Assembly (NCBI RefSeq): GCF_006783905.1
Contig: NZ_VFPE01000002.1
Span: 558,001-622,000 of the forward strand
Direction of reading: 5' to 3'
Length of the DNA stretch: 64,000 nucleotides
Source of the DNA: Microbacterium kyungheense
Lineage (GTDB): Bacteria; Actinomycetota; Actinomycetes; Actinomycetales; Microbacteriaceae
Part shown: in pieces, positions 43,411 through 52,563 of the stretch
Numbering within the stretch: the stretch's first letter is position 1
How the letters are laid out: each line of letters begins with the position of its first letter
Notes under the pieces: model-generated
Seen by the model: only the letters and a program-made list of their open reading frames with translations
Databases searched by the model: none
What the model was told of the DNA's origin: nothing
Position numbers and translations under genes: made by a program

Positions 43411-44745
43411 TCAACGACCGGGGCCCGCGTCGACGTAGACCGTCGGGATCGCGGGGTCGGACCGGCTGAGCGCGAGAGCCTTCACCGGAAGCTCCTCGCG
43501 CACCCGAAGATGGTGTGCGCGTGCAGCGGCGACGCCGGTGGGACCCTCGTGCGCGGCATCCACCTCGCCCTCGACGACCAGCGCCACCTGCAGCGACCGC
43601 GCGTCGGGGTGGGCGGCGGCGGTCTCGAGCTCTTCGAAGCCGTCCGACACGACGATGAGCTCGCTCGTGGCCGTGCCGGCTTCGAGCGTGCGGAAGGCGG
43701 CCTTGCGGCCCCCCTTTGACGCCTTGTCGGTCGACGCCTTCGCGACACCGACCCAGCCACCCGCCGCGTCCTGGCGAGCCACGAGCTTGTAGACCATGCC
43801 CGCCGTCGGGGTGCCGGAGCCGGTGACGACCGATGTCCCGACACCGTAGGCGTCGACGGGGGACGCCGCGAGCGCCGCGATCGCGTGCTCGTCGAGGTCG
43901 CTCGTCACGGTGATGCGGGTGGCGGTCGCCCCGAGACCGTCGAGCTGCTCGCGCACCTGGGCGGCCACGGTCGGCAGGTCGCCGGAGTCGATGCGGACGC
44001 CGCCCAGCCCCGTGCCGGCGACCCGGATCGCCGTGTCGACGCCCGTGCGGATGTCGTAGGTGTCCACGAGCAACGTGGTGTCGATGCCGAGCGCTGCGAT
44101 CTGGGCGCGGAACGCGTCCTCCTCGGTGTCGTGCAGCAGCGTCCAGGAATGCGCGGCCGTTCCCATCGTCGGGATGCCCCACCGCCTGCCCGCTTCGAGG
44201 TTCGACGTCGCCCCGAACCCGGCGATGTACGCCGCGCGCGCCGCGGCGACGGCGGACGACTCGCCGGCGCGCCGCGAGCCCATCTCGGCGAGTGGGCGGT
44301 CGCCGGCGGCGACGCTCATGCGCGCCGCAGCCGTTGCGACGGCGGAGTCGTGGTTGAGGACGCTGAGCGCGAGCGTCTCGAGCACGACCGCCTCGGCGAA
44401 CGTGCCCTCGATCGTCAGGAGCGGTGAGCCGGGGAAGTACAGCTCGCCCTCGCGGTAACCCGTGATCGAGCCCGTGAAGCGGTAGCCCTCGAGGAATGCC
44501 AGGGTGGCGGCATCCACCACCCGCCCGTCGCGGAGGAAGCGCAGCTCGTCATCGCCGAAGCGGAAATCGCGCAGCAGCGACAGCAGACGGCCGGTGCCGG
44601 CCACCACGCCGAAGCGGCGGCCACCCGACAGGCGCCGGCCGAACAGCTCGAACACGCAACGACGATGGGCGGTGCCGTCCCGGAGCGCGGCGTCGAGCAT
44701 CGTGAGCTCGTAGCGGTCCGTCAGCAGAGCGGTCGAGAGGCTCAT
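43411..44745 (-). CDS. pncB: Nicotinate phosphoribosyltransferase
   Basis: PncB converts nicotinate and PRPP to nicotinate mononucleotide in NAD salvage. The 444 residues show LLTDRYELTMLDAAL at the N-terminus, the family's FGATSNLEAGRRWGIPTMGTAAHSW region (His is the phosphorylated site region) and GGVRIDSGDLP for phosphoribosyl binding. ATG 44745 lies 7 bases after TAGGCT (44753-44758). Divergent from murI by 41 bp, so the two promoters are interleaved. Confidence 0.95.
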   Translation of the reverse strand: MSLSTALLTDRYELTMLDAALRDGTAHRRCVFELFGRRLSGGRRFGVVAGTGRLLSLLRDFRFGDDELRFLRDGRVVDAATLAFLEGYRFTGSITGYREGELYFPGSPLLTIEGTFAEAVVLETLALSVLNHDSAVATAAARMSVAAGDRPLAEMGSRRAGESSAVAAARAAYIAGFGATSNLEAGRRWGIPTMGTAAHSWTLLHDTEEDAFRAQIAALGIDTTLLVDTYDIRTGVDTAIRVAGTGLGGVRIDSGDLPTVAAQVREQLDGLGATATRITVTSDLDEHAIAALAASPVDAYGVGTSVVTGSGTPTAGMVYKLVARQDAAGGWVGVAKASTDKASKGGRKAAFRTLEAGTATSELIVVSDGFEELETAAAHPDARSLQVALVVEGEVDAAHEGPTGVAAARAHHLRVREELPVKALALSRSDPAIPTVYVDAGPGR

Positions 44746-44752
44746 GCGGGCC

Positions 44753-44778
44753 AGCCTACTGAGCGCCTGGCGTAGGCT
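44753..44778. promoter_or_regulatory. Two back-to-back TAGGCT -10 boxes for pncB and murI
   Basis: TAGGCT reads leftwards at 44753-44758 (7 bases from the pncB ATG) and rightwards at 44773-44778 (8 bases from the murI GTG). Each promoter must use the other's flank as its -35 region. Confidence 0.5.
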
Positions 44779-44786
44779 GGGGCATC

Positions 44787-45629
44787 GTGAACGACGCGCC
44801 GATCGGAATCTTCGACTCCGGAGTCGGCGGGCTCACCGTCGCGAGGGCCGTGTCGGCCCTGCTGCCGCGGGAGTCGATCCTCTACGTCGGCGACACCGCA
44901 CGCTCGCCGTACGGACCCAAGCCGATCGCCGACGTCCGCCGCTACTCGCTCGAGGTGCTCGACGACCTCGTCGCACAGGGCGTGAAGATGCTCGTGATCG
45001 CGTGCAACACGGCCTCGTCGGCGATGCTGCGCGACGCCCGTGAGCGCTACGACGTGCCGGTGGTCGAGGTGATCAACCCGGCCGTGCGAACCGCGATGTC
45101 GACGACCCGCAACGGCCGCGTCGGCGTCATCGGCACCGCGGGGACGATCGGGTCGGGGGCTTATCAGGACATGCTGGGCGTCAACGAGCGCCTCACGGTG
45201 TTCGCTCAGGCCTGCCCGCGCTTCGTCGAGTTCGTCGAGAACGGCATCACCGACTCGCCGGAGGTGCTCGCCGTCGCCGAGGAGTACCTGGCCCCGCTGC
45301 GTCACGCCGGTGTCGACACCGTCGTGCTCGGCTGCACGCACTACCCGTTCCTCGAGGGGGCGATCAGCTACGTCATGGGGCCGGACGTCTCGCTCGTCTC
45401 CAGTGACACCGAGACCGCGAAGGACGTCTACCGCCAGCTGGTGTCGCGTGATCTGCTGGCGGGACCGGATGCCGAGCCCCGCCACGTCTACGAGGCCACC
45501 GGCGCATCCGCCGACGAGTTCCTGCGCCTCGCCCACCGTCTGATGGGCCGCGAGGTGACGGACGTGCGGCTGGTGCAGACCGGCGCCATCGACCTTCCCC
45601 GCTTCGACGATCCCGCCCGCCTCGGCTGA
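44787..45629 (+). CDS. murI: Glutamate racemase
   Basis: MurI makes D-glutamate for peptidoglycan. The 280-residue enzyme has both catalytic cysteines, C73 in IACNTASSA and C183 in LGCTHYPFL, plus the [10 protein letters not shown] opening. The murI-rph-rdgB order is common in actinobacteria. Ribonuclease PH follows after 30 bases with its own GGAGGAG site. Confidence 0.96.
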   Translation: MNDAPIGIFDSGVGGLTVARAVSALLPRESILYVGDTARSPYGPKPIADVRRYSLEVLDDLVAQGVKMLVIACNTASSAMLRDARERYDVPVVEVINPAVRTAMSTTRNGRVGVIGTAGTIGSGAYQDMLGVNERLTVFAQACPRFVEFVENGITDSPEVLAVAEEYLAPLRHAGVDTVVLGCTHYPFLEGAISYVMGPDVSLVSSDTETAKDVYRQLVSRDLLAGPDAEPRHVYEATGASADEFLRLAHRLMGREVTDVRLVQTGAIDLPRFDDPARLG

Positions 45630-45659
45630 GGCATCCATCCCCCCCCGGAGGAGAACCGC

Positions 45660-46400
45660 ATGACCGACATCACCCGTGCCGACGGCCGCCGCGTCGACGA
45701 GCTGCGCACCGTCACCATCGAACGCGGCTGGAGCGCCCAGGCCGAAGGGTCGGCGCTCGTCTCGTTCGGCGGCACCAAGGTGCTGTGCACGGCGTCGTTC
45801 ACGAACGGCGTGCCGCGCTGGCTGACGGGCAAGGGCAAGGGATGGGTGACGGCCGAGTACGCGATGCTGCCGCGCGCGACCAACAGCCGCAACGACCGTG
45901 AGAGCGTCAAGGGCAAGATCGGCGGGCGCACGCACGAGATCTCGCGCCTCATCGGCCGGGCGCTGCGTGCCGTCGTGGACACCAAGGCCCTCGGTGAGAA
46001 CACCATCGTGATCGACTGCGACGTGCTGCAGGCCGACGGGGGTACGCGCACCGCCGCCATCACCGGCGCGTACGTCGCCCTCGCCGATGCGATCGAGTGG
46101 GGCCGCGGCAAGAAGTTCATCGGCCAGAAGGCGCAGGTGCTGTTCGACTCGGTGTCGGCGGTGTCGGTCGGCATCATCGACGGCGAGCCGATGCTCGACC
46201 TCGCCTACGTCGAGGACGTGCGAGCCGAGACCGACATGAACGTCGTCGTCACCGGCCGCGGGCTGTTCGTCGAGGTGCAGGGCACCGCCGAGGGCGCGCC
46301 GTTCGACAAGCGTGAGCTCGACGCGCTGCTGGAGCTCGGCGTCAACGGCTGCGCCTCGCTGCGCGACATCCAGGCGGGCGTGCTCGCGCCGGCATCATGA
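45660..46400 (+). CDS. rph: Ribonuclease PH
   Basis: Rph is a phosphate-dependent 3' exonuclease trimming tRNA 3' ends. The 246 residues have the family signatures [32 protein letters not shown] and [19 protein letters not shown], which include the phosphate-binding Arg and catalytic Asp. It overlaps rdgB by four bases. The stop occurs at the standard length. Confidence 0.96.
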   Translation: MTDITRADGRRVDELRTVTIERGWSAQAEGSALVSFGGTKVLCTASFTNGVPRWLTGKGKGWVTAEYAMLPRATNSRNDRESVKGKIGGRTHEISRLIGRALRAVVDTKALGENTIVIDCDVLQADGGTRTAAITGAYVALADAIEWGRGKKFIGQKAQVLFDSVSAVSVGIIDGEPMLDLAYVEDVRAETDMNVVVTGRGLFVEVQGTAEGAPFDKRELDALLELGVNGCASLRDIQAGVLAPAS

Positions 46401-47038
46401 CCCGGTCCCCGAGCCTGCCGAAGGGGCAGCGACAGATCGTCCTCGCGACCCACAACCCGCACAAGGTCGACGAGTTCCAGGCCATCGTCGCCGCGACGCG
46501 CCCCGACATCGAGGTCGTCGGGTACGACGGTCCTGAGCCGGTCGAGGACGGCGTCACGTTCGCCGACAACGCGCTGATCAAGGCGCGCGCGGCCGCCGCA
46601 CACACCGGGCTGCCGGCGCTCGCCGACGACTCCGGCGTGTGCGTCGACGTGCTGGGCGGGTCGCCGGGCGTGTTCTCGGCTTACTGGGCCGGGCACGCGA
46701 AGGATGCCGTCGCCAACCTGAACCTGCTGCTCGACCAGATCTCCGACATCGCCGACCCGCACCGGGCCGCGCAGTTCGTCTCGACGATCGCGCTCGTCGT
46801 GCCGTCCGCCGACGGCGGCGCTCCCGCCGAGCACGTCGTCGAGGGCGTGTGGCCGGGCCGCATCGCGACCGCGCCGTCGGGCGCCGGCGGCTTCGGCTAC
46901 GACCCGGTGTTCGTGCCCGACGGGCAGGAGCCCGGCGCCGAGCGCAGCGTCGGCGACTGGACGGCCGAGGAGAAGAACGCGGCATCCCATCGATCGCGGG
47001 CGTTCGTGGCGCTGGCGCCGCTCCTCTCGTCGCTCTGA
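46397..47038 (+). CDS. rdgB: dITP/XTP pyrophosphatase (RdgB/HAM1)
   Basis: RdgB removes non-canonical purine NTPs from the pool. The 213 residues begin the conserved fold with [16 protein letters not shown], then [25 protein letters not shown] with the catalytic Asp pair, and [13 protein letters not shown] for substrate binding. The ATG at 46397 overlaps the rph stop. Confidence 0.95.
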   Translation: MTRSPSLPKGQRQIVLATHNPHKVDEFQAIVAATRPDIEVVGYDGPEPVEDGVTFADNALIKARAAAAHTGLPALADDSGVCVDVLGGSPGVFSAYWAGHAKDAVANLNLLLDQISDIADPHRAAQFVSTIALVVPSADGGAPAEHVVEGVWPGRIATAPSGAGGFGYDPVFVPDGQEPGAERSVGDWTAEEKNAASHRSRAFVALAPLLSSL

Positions 47039-47053
47039 CCCTCCGGCTGGGAG

Positions 47054-47074
47054 TGAGAATCACGATCATTCCCG
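47054..47074. promoter_or_regulatory. Zur/Fur-like box upstream of the metal exporter
   Basis: The site contains GAGAATCACGATCATTCCC (47055-47073), an imperfect palindrome whose matched core is G-GAAT-A...T-ATTC-C around 47064. It resembles actinobacterial Zur boxes (TGAAAAT..ATTTTCA type). It is A+T-rich against the background. Its centre is about 60 bases upstream of the predicted start of transcription. Confidence 0.45.
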
Positions 47075-47112
47075 ACTAGGCAGCACGGGGTTCGGCGCTG
47101 CCGGTGCGGGCT

Positions 47113-47118
47113 TAGCCT
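47113..47118 (+). promoter_or_regulatory. -10 box TAGCCT, leaderless start of CDF exporter gene
   Basis: It ends 6 bases before the ATG at 47125. Confidence 0.5.
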
Positions 47119-47124
47119 GGGCTC

Positions 47125-48036
47125 ATGCACGATCACGCGCCCATCGGGATCCGGGGCTCCGGCAACCGCCGGCTGCTCGCGATCTCGCTCGGGATCACCT
47201 CCACCGTCATGGTGGTGCAGGTGATCGGGGCCGTGCTCTCGGGCTCGCTCGCCCTGCTCGCAGATGCCGCGCACATGTTCACAGATGCGGCCGCGCTCAT
47301 CGTCGCGCTCATCGCGAGCACGGTCGCCGCGCGCCCGGCCAACGACCGCCGCACGTTCGGCTACCAGCGCGCCGAGGTGTTCGGGGCGCTCGTCAACGGG
47401 ATCATCCTGATCCTGCTGTCGGCGTGGGTGGCCTTCGAAGGTGTCACGCGCCTGCTGCACCCCGCCGATGCCGACGTGCAGGGCGGCCTCATGCTCGTCG
47501 TCGCGATCGTCGGCCTCGTCGCCAACGGGATCGCGATGTGGCTGCTGAGCTCCGCGCAGCGGCACAGCATCAACGTGCGCGGTGCGTACATCGAGGTGAT
47601 GGGAGACCTCATCGGCTCTGCCGCCGTGATCGTGGCGGCGGTGGTCGTCGTCACCACCGGGTGGGACCAGGCCGATGCGATCGCCTCGCTCTTCATCGCC
47701 GCCATGATCGTGCCGCGCGCGATCAGCCTGCTGCGCGAGGTGGGGTCGGTGCTCTCGGAGTCCGCGCCCCAGGGCACGCACGTGCAAGACATCCGCGCGC
47801 ACATCCTGCGCACGCCGGGCGTGGTCGACGTCCACGATGTGCATGTCTGGCAGCTCACCCGCGGCGCCCCCGTATTCACGGCCCACGTGGTCGTCGACGA
47901 GGATGCGCTCGCAGACGGCCGGGCCGCCGGCATCCTGAGCGGACTGCAGAGCTGCCTGTCGGAGCATTTCGACGTGGAGCACTCGACGTTCCAGCTCGAA
48001 CCCGCCGGTCACGTGGAGCACGACGCCCACGCCTGA
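47125..48036 (+). CDS. Cation diffusion facilitator (ZitB/CzcD-like metal exporter)
   Basis: This 303-residue metal/proton antiporter has six membrane segments over residues 18-210 and a cytoplasmic metal-binding domain with VDVHDVHVWQL and a His-rich end (HVEHDAHA). Metal-site motifs are LLADAAHMFTDAAAL in helix 2 and YIEVMGDLIGS in helix 5. Zinc is the likely main substrate (family inference), supported by the Zur-like box upstream. Convergent with ligD, six bases apart. Confidence 0.92.
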   Translation: MHDHAPIGIRGSGNRRLLAISLGITSTVMVVQVIGAVLSGSLALLADAAHMFTDAAALIVALIASTVAARPANDRRTFGYQRAEVFGALVNGIILILLSAWVAFEGVTRLLHPADADVQGGLMLVVAIVGLVANGIAMWLLSSAQRHSINVRGAYIEVMGDLIGSAAVIVAAVVVVTTGWDQADAIASLFIAAMIVPRAISLLREVGSVLSESAPQGTHVQDIRAHILRTPGVVDVHDVHVWQLTRGAPVFTAHVVVDEDALADGRAAGILSGLQSCLSEHFDVEHSTFQLEPAGHVEHDAHA

Positions 48037-48042
48037 GGCGCG

Positions 48043-50586
48043 TCAGTTCTCGCGGCGCACGTCGGCGGGGGACTTGTCGGGCCGCAGCCCTCGCCACCGC
48101 GGGTGACGCAAGATGCCCGCGGGCGTGAACTCGCCGTACTCGACCTCGCCGACGAGCTCCGGCCGCACCCAGAGGGCGTCGCGCGCGTCGGCGGGGGGAA
48201 CCCCGACCAGCGGATTCTCATCGGTGCGCAGCGGCGTGAGTGTGCGCATGAGCGTGGCGAGCATCGAGTCGCTGAAGCCGGTGCCGACGCGACCGGCGTA
48301 CTGCAGGCCGTTCGCGCCGGGGATCCCGAGCAGCAGGGAACCGAAGGTCCCCGACCGTGCGCCCTTGCCGGGGCGGATTCCGGCGATCACCACTTCCTGC
48401 GTGCTCGTGTGCTTGACCTTCAGCCATGCCTCCGACCGCCGCCCGCGCAGGTACGGCGACGCAGGGTCCTTCACGACGATGCCCTCCAGCCGCAGCTGTG
48501 CGCTGGTCTCCAGTGCCGCATCGACGTCGTCGAACACCGGCGGGACCGCGATCGCATCGACGGATGCCGCCGCCACCGCCTCGAGCACGTCACGCCGCTC
48601 GCGCAGGGGCAGGTCGGCCAGGTCGTCTCCGTCGTGAGAGAGCGCATCGAAGAGGTAGTAGCGCACCGGCGTGCGCCGCGCCTCTCGGGCGATGTCGCCC
48701 GCGCGTTCGAGGTTCATGCGGGTCTGCAGCAGCGGAAAGCTCGGGCGTCCGTCGGGCTCGAGCGCCACGAGCTCGCCGTCCACCACGCAGGGCTGCGCGC
48801 CCAGTCCGGCGTCGACGTCGGTGAGCTCGGGGTAGCGGTGGGTGATGTCGTTGCCGCTGCGGGCGTACAGGCGCAGCCGCTCGCCGTCCCACGCCCCGAC
48901 GGCGCGGATGCCGTCCCACTTCATCTCGACCCACGCCGGGTCGCCCCACCGTCGGGCAGCGGTGCGCGCCAGGTCCGGCGTCGCCGACGTGGCGAGCATC
49001 GGGAGCAGCTCGGCGGCGGTCGGAGCGGTGACGGCGCGGCCGAGAACAGGTGTTCCGGCGAGCACAGGCCGATGTGCGCCCGATCCGCCTGTATCCGGCG
49101 AAACACCTGTTCTCGGCGCACGAGCGGGCGGCGGTTCGTCGGCCTGAGCGCTCGGTTCGACGACGAGGCCGTCCGGCTGGGCGCGCCCGTCGGCGTCGGT
49201 CTTCATGCGGTGCAGCAGCCAGCTGGACTTCTCGCCCTCGCCCTCGGTGCGGATGAGGGCCAGGCGCACGCGTCCAAGTGGCCCGCCCGGCCGCCCCTCC
49301 AGCGTCGCGATGATCTCGTCGTCGCGCCACTTCTCCAGGTCGTACCTGCCGTCGTCCCAGATCGTGACCGTGCCGCCTCCGTACTCGCCGGCGGGGATCG
49401 TCCCCTCGAAGGTCGCGTACTCCATGGGGTGGTCCTCGGTCATCACGGCCAGGTTGTTGCGGCGGGACGAGTGCGGGACCCCGCGAGGAACCGCCCAGCT
49501 GACGAGGACCCCGCCGTGCTCGAGCCGGAAGTCCCAGTGCAGCCGTGACGCATGGTGCTCCTGGACCACGAAGCGGGGCCGTTCGTCGCCCGGCGACGCT
49601 CCAAGTGGGTTGGCGGGCACGGGCTCGGGCGTGCGGTCGGCGCTGCGCTTCGCGATGTACGCCGACAGGGGGCCGGACTCCGCCTCGCGGCCGCCGGCGT
49701 GGAAGCCCAGCGGCGCCATCGGGTCGCCGATGTCGTCGAGCCGCTCGAGCACCTCGGCGAAGTCGAGGTGCCGCAGCCCGGGGTCGTCGAGCTCGTCCCA
49801 CGTGCGCGGGGCGGCCACCGTGGGGTGCGCACGGCCGCGCAGCGAATACGGGGCGATCGTGGTCTTCGAGCCGTTGTTCTGGCTCCAGTCGATGAGCACC
49901 TTGCCGTGCCGCTCGGCCTTCTTCATGCTGCTGACGACGAGGTCGGGGTGGTCGGCTTCGATCGCGCGGGCCAGTTCGTTCGCGAGCGCCGAAGCCTGCT
50001 CGGTCGACTGCCCGGGCGGCAGCGCGGTGTAGAGGTGGATGCCCTTGCTCCCGCTGGTGACCGGGAACGGTTCGAGGCCCATTCCCTGCAGGATCGTCCG
50101 CGCCCAGCCCGCGACGAGGGCGCATTCCTGCAGGCCGACGCCAGGGCCGGGATCGAGGTCCAGCACGAGGCGGTCCGCCGGGCCGCGCCCGCCGTCGGGC
50201 GCGAACCGCCACTGCGGCACGTGCAGCTCCAGGCTCGCGACCTGCGCGAGGTACACGAGGGTCGGCACGTCGCCGACGAGCGGATACTCCTTGGTGCCCG
50301 TCGAGTGGGGGATGGGCATGCGCCTGACCCACGAGGGCGCCCCGCGCTCCAGATCCTTCGCGAAGAACACCATGCCGGGATCCGCCTCGGTGCCCACCCC
50401 GTCCGGCCACCGCTTGCGGGTCACCGGCCTGCCGATGACGTGGGGGATGAGCGCGGGCGCGACGCGGGAGTAGTAGTCGATCACCTCGCCCTTGGTCGTG
50501 CCCGTCTCGGGGTACAGCACCTTGCCGAGGTTCGTCAGACGCAGGCGGCGGCCATCGATGCGCACCAGCTGCTCGTCGCCCGCCAT
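48043..50586 (-). CDS. ligD: LigD: multifunctional ATP-dependent DNA ligase for non-homologous end joining
   Basis: Its 847 residues carry three modules in the order polymerase-phosphoesterase-ligase, as in mycobacterial LigD. The polymerase/primase domain (about 1-300) has LVLDLDPG metal residues. The 3'-phosphoesterase (about 330-490) has VVQEHHASRLHWDFRLEHGG. The ligase (about 520-847) has the adenylated lysine K556 in EMKWDGIRAV and EGIVVKDP. The linker near residues 490-516 is encoded by a 79-bp imperfect palindrome. The ATG at 50586 lies 6 bases after TACTCT. Divergent from ku, its partner. Confidence 0.95.
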   Translation of the reverse strand: MAGDEQLVRIDGRRLRLTNLGKVLYPETGTTKGEVIDYYSRVAPALIPHVIGRPVTRKRWPDGVGTEADPGMVFFAKDLERGAPSWVRRMPIPHSTGTKEYPLVGDVPTLVYLAQVASLELHVPQWRFAPDGGRGPADRLVLDLDPGPGVGLQECALVAGWARTILQGMGLEPFPVTSGSKGIHLYTALPPGQSTEQASALANELARAIEADHPDLVVSSMKKAERHGKVLIDWSQNNGSKTTIAPYSLRGRAHPTVAAPRTWDELDDPGLRHLDFAEVLERLDDIGDPMAPLGFHAGGREAESGPLSAYIAKRSADRTPEPVPANPLGASPGDERPRFVVQEHHASRLHWDFRLEHGGVLVSWAVPRGVPHSSRRNNLAVMTEDHPMEYATFEGTIPAGEYGGGTVTIWDDGRYDLEKWRDDEIIATLEGRPGGPLGRVRLALIRTEGEGEKSSWLLHRMKTDADGRAQPDGLVVEPSAQADEPPPARAPRTGVSPDTGGSGAHRPVLAGTPVLGRAVTAPTAAELLPMLATSATPDLARTAARRWGDPAWVEMKWDGIRAVGAWDGERLRLYARSGNDITHRYPELTDVDAGLGAQPCVVDGELVALEPDGRPSFPLLQTRMNLERAGDIAREARRTPVRYYLFDALSHDGDDLADLPLRERRDVLEAVAAASVDAIAVPPVFDDVDAALETSAQLRLEGIVVKDPASPYLRGRRSEAWLKVKHTSTQEVVIAGIRPGKGARSGTFGSLLLGIPGANGLQYAGRVGTGFSDSMLATLMRTLTPLRTDENPLVGVPPADARDALWVRPELVGEVEYGEFTPAGILRHPRWRGLRPDKSPADVRREN
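49039..49117. repeat. 79-bp imperfect palindrome inside ligD
   Basis: GCCGAGAACAGGTGTT (49039-49054) is exactly complementary to 49102-49117. The interior continues to pair with interruptions (about 30 of 39 positions overall), centred at 49078. It lies in frame in the linker between the phosphoesterase and ligase domains. Confidence 0.85.
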
Positions 50587-50592
50587 GGGGTC

Positions 50593-50598
50593 AGAGTA
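50593..50598 (-). promoter_or_regulatory. -10 box TACTCT, leaderless start of ligD
   Basis: It lies 6 bases upstream of the ATG at 50586 on the minus strand. The facing ku gene has a weaker TTCACT (50647-50652) at the same 6-base distance. Confidence 0.45.
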
Positions 50599-50658
50599 TC
50601 GGCGACGCGCGGCGCAAGGGGGTGGCTCGCTGTCGGCGCCCTGGTGTTCACTGGTGGG

Positions 50659-51564
50659 GTGAGAGCGATCTGGAAGGGTGCGCTGACGTTCGGACTCGTG
50701 AACGTCCCGGTCAAGGTGTACGCCGCGACCGAGGACCACGACGTGTCACTGCATCAGGTGCACAACAAGGACGGCGGTCGCATCCGCTATCAGCGGGTGT
50801 GCGAGATCGACGGCGAGGTCGTGCCGTACTCCGACATCGACAAGGCGTACGACGACGGCGAGAAGACGGTCATCCTGACGAAGGAGGACCTCGAGTCGCT
50901 GCCCGCCGAGCGCAGCCGTGAGATCGACGTGGTCGAGTTCGTCCCGAGCGAGCAGATCGACCTGCTGACGCTCGACCGCGCGTACTACCTCGAACCCGAC
51001 TCGAGCTCGCCCAAGGCCTACGTGCTGCTGCGCAAGACGCTCGAGCAGACCGATCGGACCGCCGTGGTCCGATTCTCGCTGCGGCAGAAGACACGGCTCG
51101 CGGCCCTGCGCGTCCGCGGCGACGTCCTGGTGCTGCAGACCCTGCTGTGGGCCGACGAGGTGCGCGAGGCGGCGTTCCCGGCCCTGGATGAGAGCGTTCG
51201 GATCTCGGCGAAGGAGCTGGAGCTGTCGGCATCCCTCGTCGAGAGCTTCTCCAGCGACTTCGACCCCGAGGAGTTCACCGACGAGTACCAGGCAGAGCTG
51301 CGCACCCTGATCGACGCGAAGCTCGAGAAGGGGGACGCGGTCGACACCTCCGAGACGTTCGGCGAGCAGGAGGAGCAGGAGGCCGGCGGCGAGGTCATCG
51401 ACCTCATGGCCGCGCTGCGCGCGAGCGTCGAGAAGTCGCGCGCGGCTCGCGAAGGGGGTGCGTCCGAGAAGAAGAAGGATGCCTCGACCCCCGCGAAGAG
51501 CAAGGGCGAGGCATCCACCAAGAAGCCCGCCGCCAAGAAGACGGCGAAGAAGAAGGCGTCCTGA
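50659..51564 (+). CDS. ku: Ku protein, DNA end-binding
   Basis: Ku is a homodimeric ring that binds double-strand ends and recruits LigD. The 301 residues start VRAIWKGALTFGLVNVPVKVY. They contain the core beta-barrel signatures YLEPDSSSPKAYVLLRKTL and KELELSASLVESFSSDFDPEEFTDEY. The C-terminus is a Lys/Ala/Ser-rich tail (KKPAAKKTAKKKAS), as in many actinobacterial Ku proteins, probably adding DNA affinity. GTG start; divergent from ligD with a 72-bp shared promoter gap. Confidence 0.95.
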   Translation: MRAIWKGALTFGLVNVPVKVYAATEDHDVSLHQVHNKDGGRIRYQRVCEIDGEVVPYSDIDKAYDDGEKTVILTKEDLESLPAERSREIDVVEFVPSEQIDLLTLDRAYYLEPDSSSPKAYVLLRKTLEQTDRTAVVRFSLRQKTRLAALRVRGDVLVLQTLLWADEVREAAFPALDESVRISAKELELSASLVESFSSDFDPEEFTDEYQAELRTLIDAKLEKGDAVDTSETFGEQEEQEAGGEVIDLMAALRASVEKSRAAREGGASEKKKDASTPAKSKGEASTKKPAAKKTAKKKAS

Positions 51565-51573
51565 CGCCGGGAC

Positions 51574-52353
51574 TCAGGCCCGCGGGGCCTCGCCGCGCTC
51601 AGGACCCCGCTCGAACACCTCGGGATCGAGGACGAGTGCCTCGGCCTCGGCGTGGTCGGTGACGACGTCCTTGCCGGCGGCCGCCTCCTTGCGGGCCTTG
51701 TTGCGCTCGCGCAGGTAGTGCCACAGCGTGACGACCGCGGTGCCGCCGACCGCGGCGAGCAGGATGAGGTCGATGTAGTTCTCGACGAACGTGGCCACCG
51801 GCGGGATGAACCCGATGAGGTAGCCGAACATCGTGAGCCCGAAGCCCCACAGGACGGCGCCGATGAAGTTGTAGAGCGTGTACATCCACTTGTTCATGTG
51901 GCCGATGCCCGCGGCGACGGGCGCGAAGGTGCGGACGATCGGCACGAAGCGGGCGAGGATGACCGTGATGCCGCCGAAGCGCTCGAAGAACGCGTTGGTG
52001 CGTTCGACGTTCTTGACGCTGAAGAGTCCCGACTCCTTGCGTTCGAAGACGGCGGGTCCGCCCTTGTGGCCGATGTAGTAGCCGACTTCGCCGCCGATGA
52101 AGGCCGCGAGGCCGATGAGCAGAGCGACCCACCACACGCTGAGGCCGAAGATGCCGTGGGGCGCCTGCGGAGTCGCGTGCGACAGCAGTCCGGCGATCAC
52201 CAGCAGCGTGTCGCCGGGCAGGAGGAAGCCGATGAGAAGGCCCGTCTCGGCGAAGACGATGAAGCACACGACGACGAGCGCCCAGGGGCCCGCCCATTCG
52301 ATGATGGCGGCGGGATCCAGCCAGGGGATCAGAGCGGTGGGAACAGCGTGCAC
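51574..52353 (-). CDS. DedA family membrane protein
   Basis: This 259-residue protein has about five membrane segments and the family signature FLPGDTLLVIAGLL, GGEVGYYIGHKGG and ARFVPIVRTFAPVAAGIGHM. The last contains the conserved Arg and Pro. DedA/VTT proteins are implicated in flipping of membrane lipids such as undecaprenyl phosphate or phosphatidylethanolamine; which applies here is unknown. The GTG start is probable. Convergent with ku, 9 bases between stops. Confidence 0.9.
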   Translation of the reverse strand: MHAVPTALIPWLDPAAIIEWAGPWALVVVCFIVFAETGLLIGFLLPGDTLLVIAGLLSHATPQAPHGIFGLSVWWVALLIGLAAFIGGEVGYYIGHKGGPAVFERKESGLFSVKNVERTNAFFERFGGITVILARFVPIVRTFAPVAAGIGHMNKWMYTLYNFIGAVLWGFGLTMFGYLIGFIPPVATFVENYIDLILLAAVGGTAVVTLWHYLRERNKARKEAAAGKDVVTDHAEAEALVLDPEVFERGPERGEAPRA

Positions 52354-52396
52354 GGTTTATCCCGTCGTAGGTCGGCGGAGGATGCGAGAGTTCGCG

Positions 52397-52478
52397 TGCG
52401 GAAGGTGGGACTTGAACCCACACGCCCGAAGGCACAGGAACCTAAATCCTGCGTGTCTGCCGATTTCACCACTCCCGC
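52397..52478 (-). tRNA. tRNA-Leu (anticodon TAG)
   Basis: The type II cloverleaf with a long variable arm (GTGCCTTCGGGCGT) reads leftwards from 52478. The anticodon loop is TTTAGGT. The acceptor stem GCGGGAG/CTTCCGC has one wobble. CCA is not encoded. A TAGACT -10 box (52490-52495, minus strand) sits in a CTCAGT-CT-ACTGAG inverted repeat just upstream. Confidence 0.95.
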
Positions 52479-52563
52479 AAGTGGGTCTCAGTCTACTGAG
52501 GCGGCTGACGATCGGTTGTGGGGCTGACCCCCGTATCGGTCGGCGGCCGACGCCGCGTCGGCA

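Noticed and set aside
43411..44745. Several rightward open frames of 60-180 codons within pncB (for example 43885-44427)
   Set aside because: They are shadows of pncB without ribosome sites or recognisable domains.
49039..49054. SOS (LexA) box inside ligD
   Set aside because: GAAC-N4-GTTC matches the core, but it is deep inside the coding region, is one arm of a larger palindrome, and has no promoter beside it.
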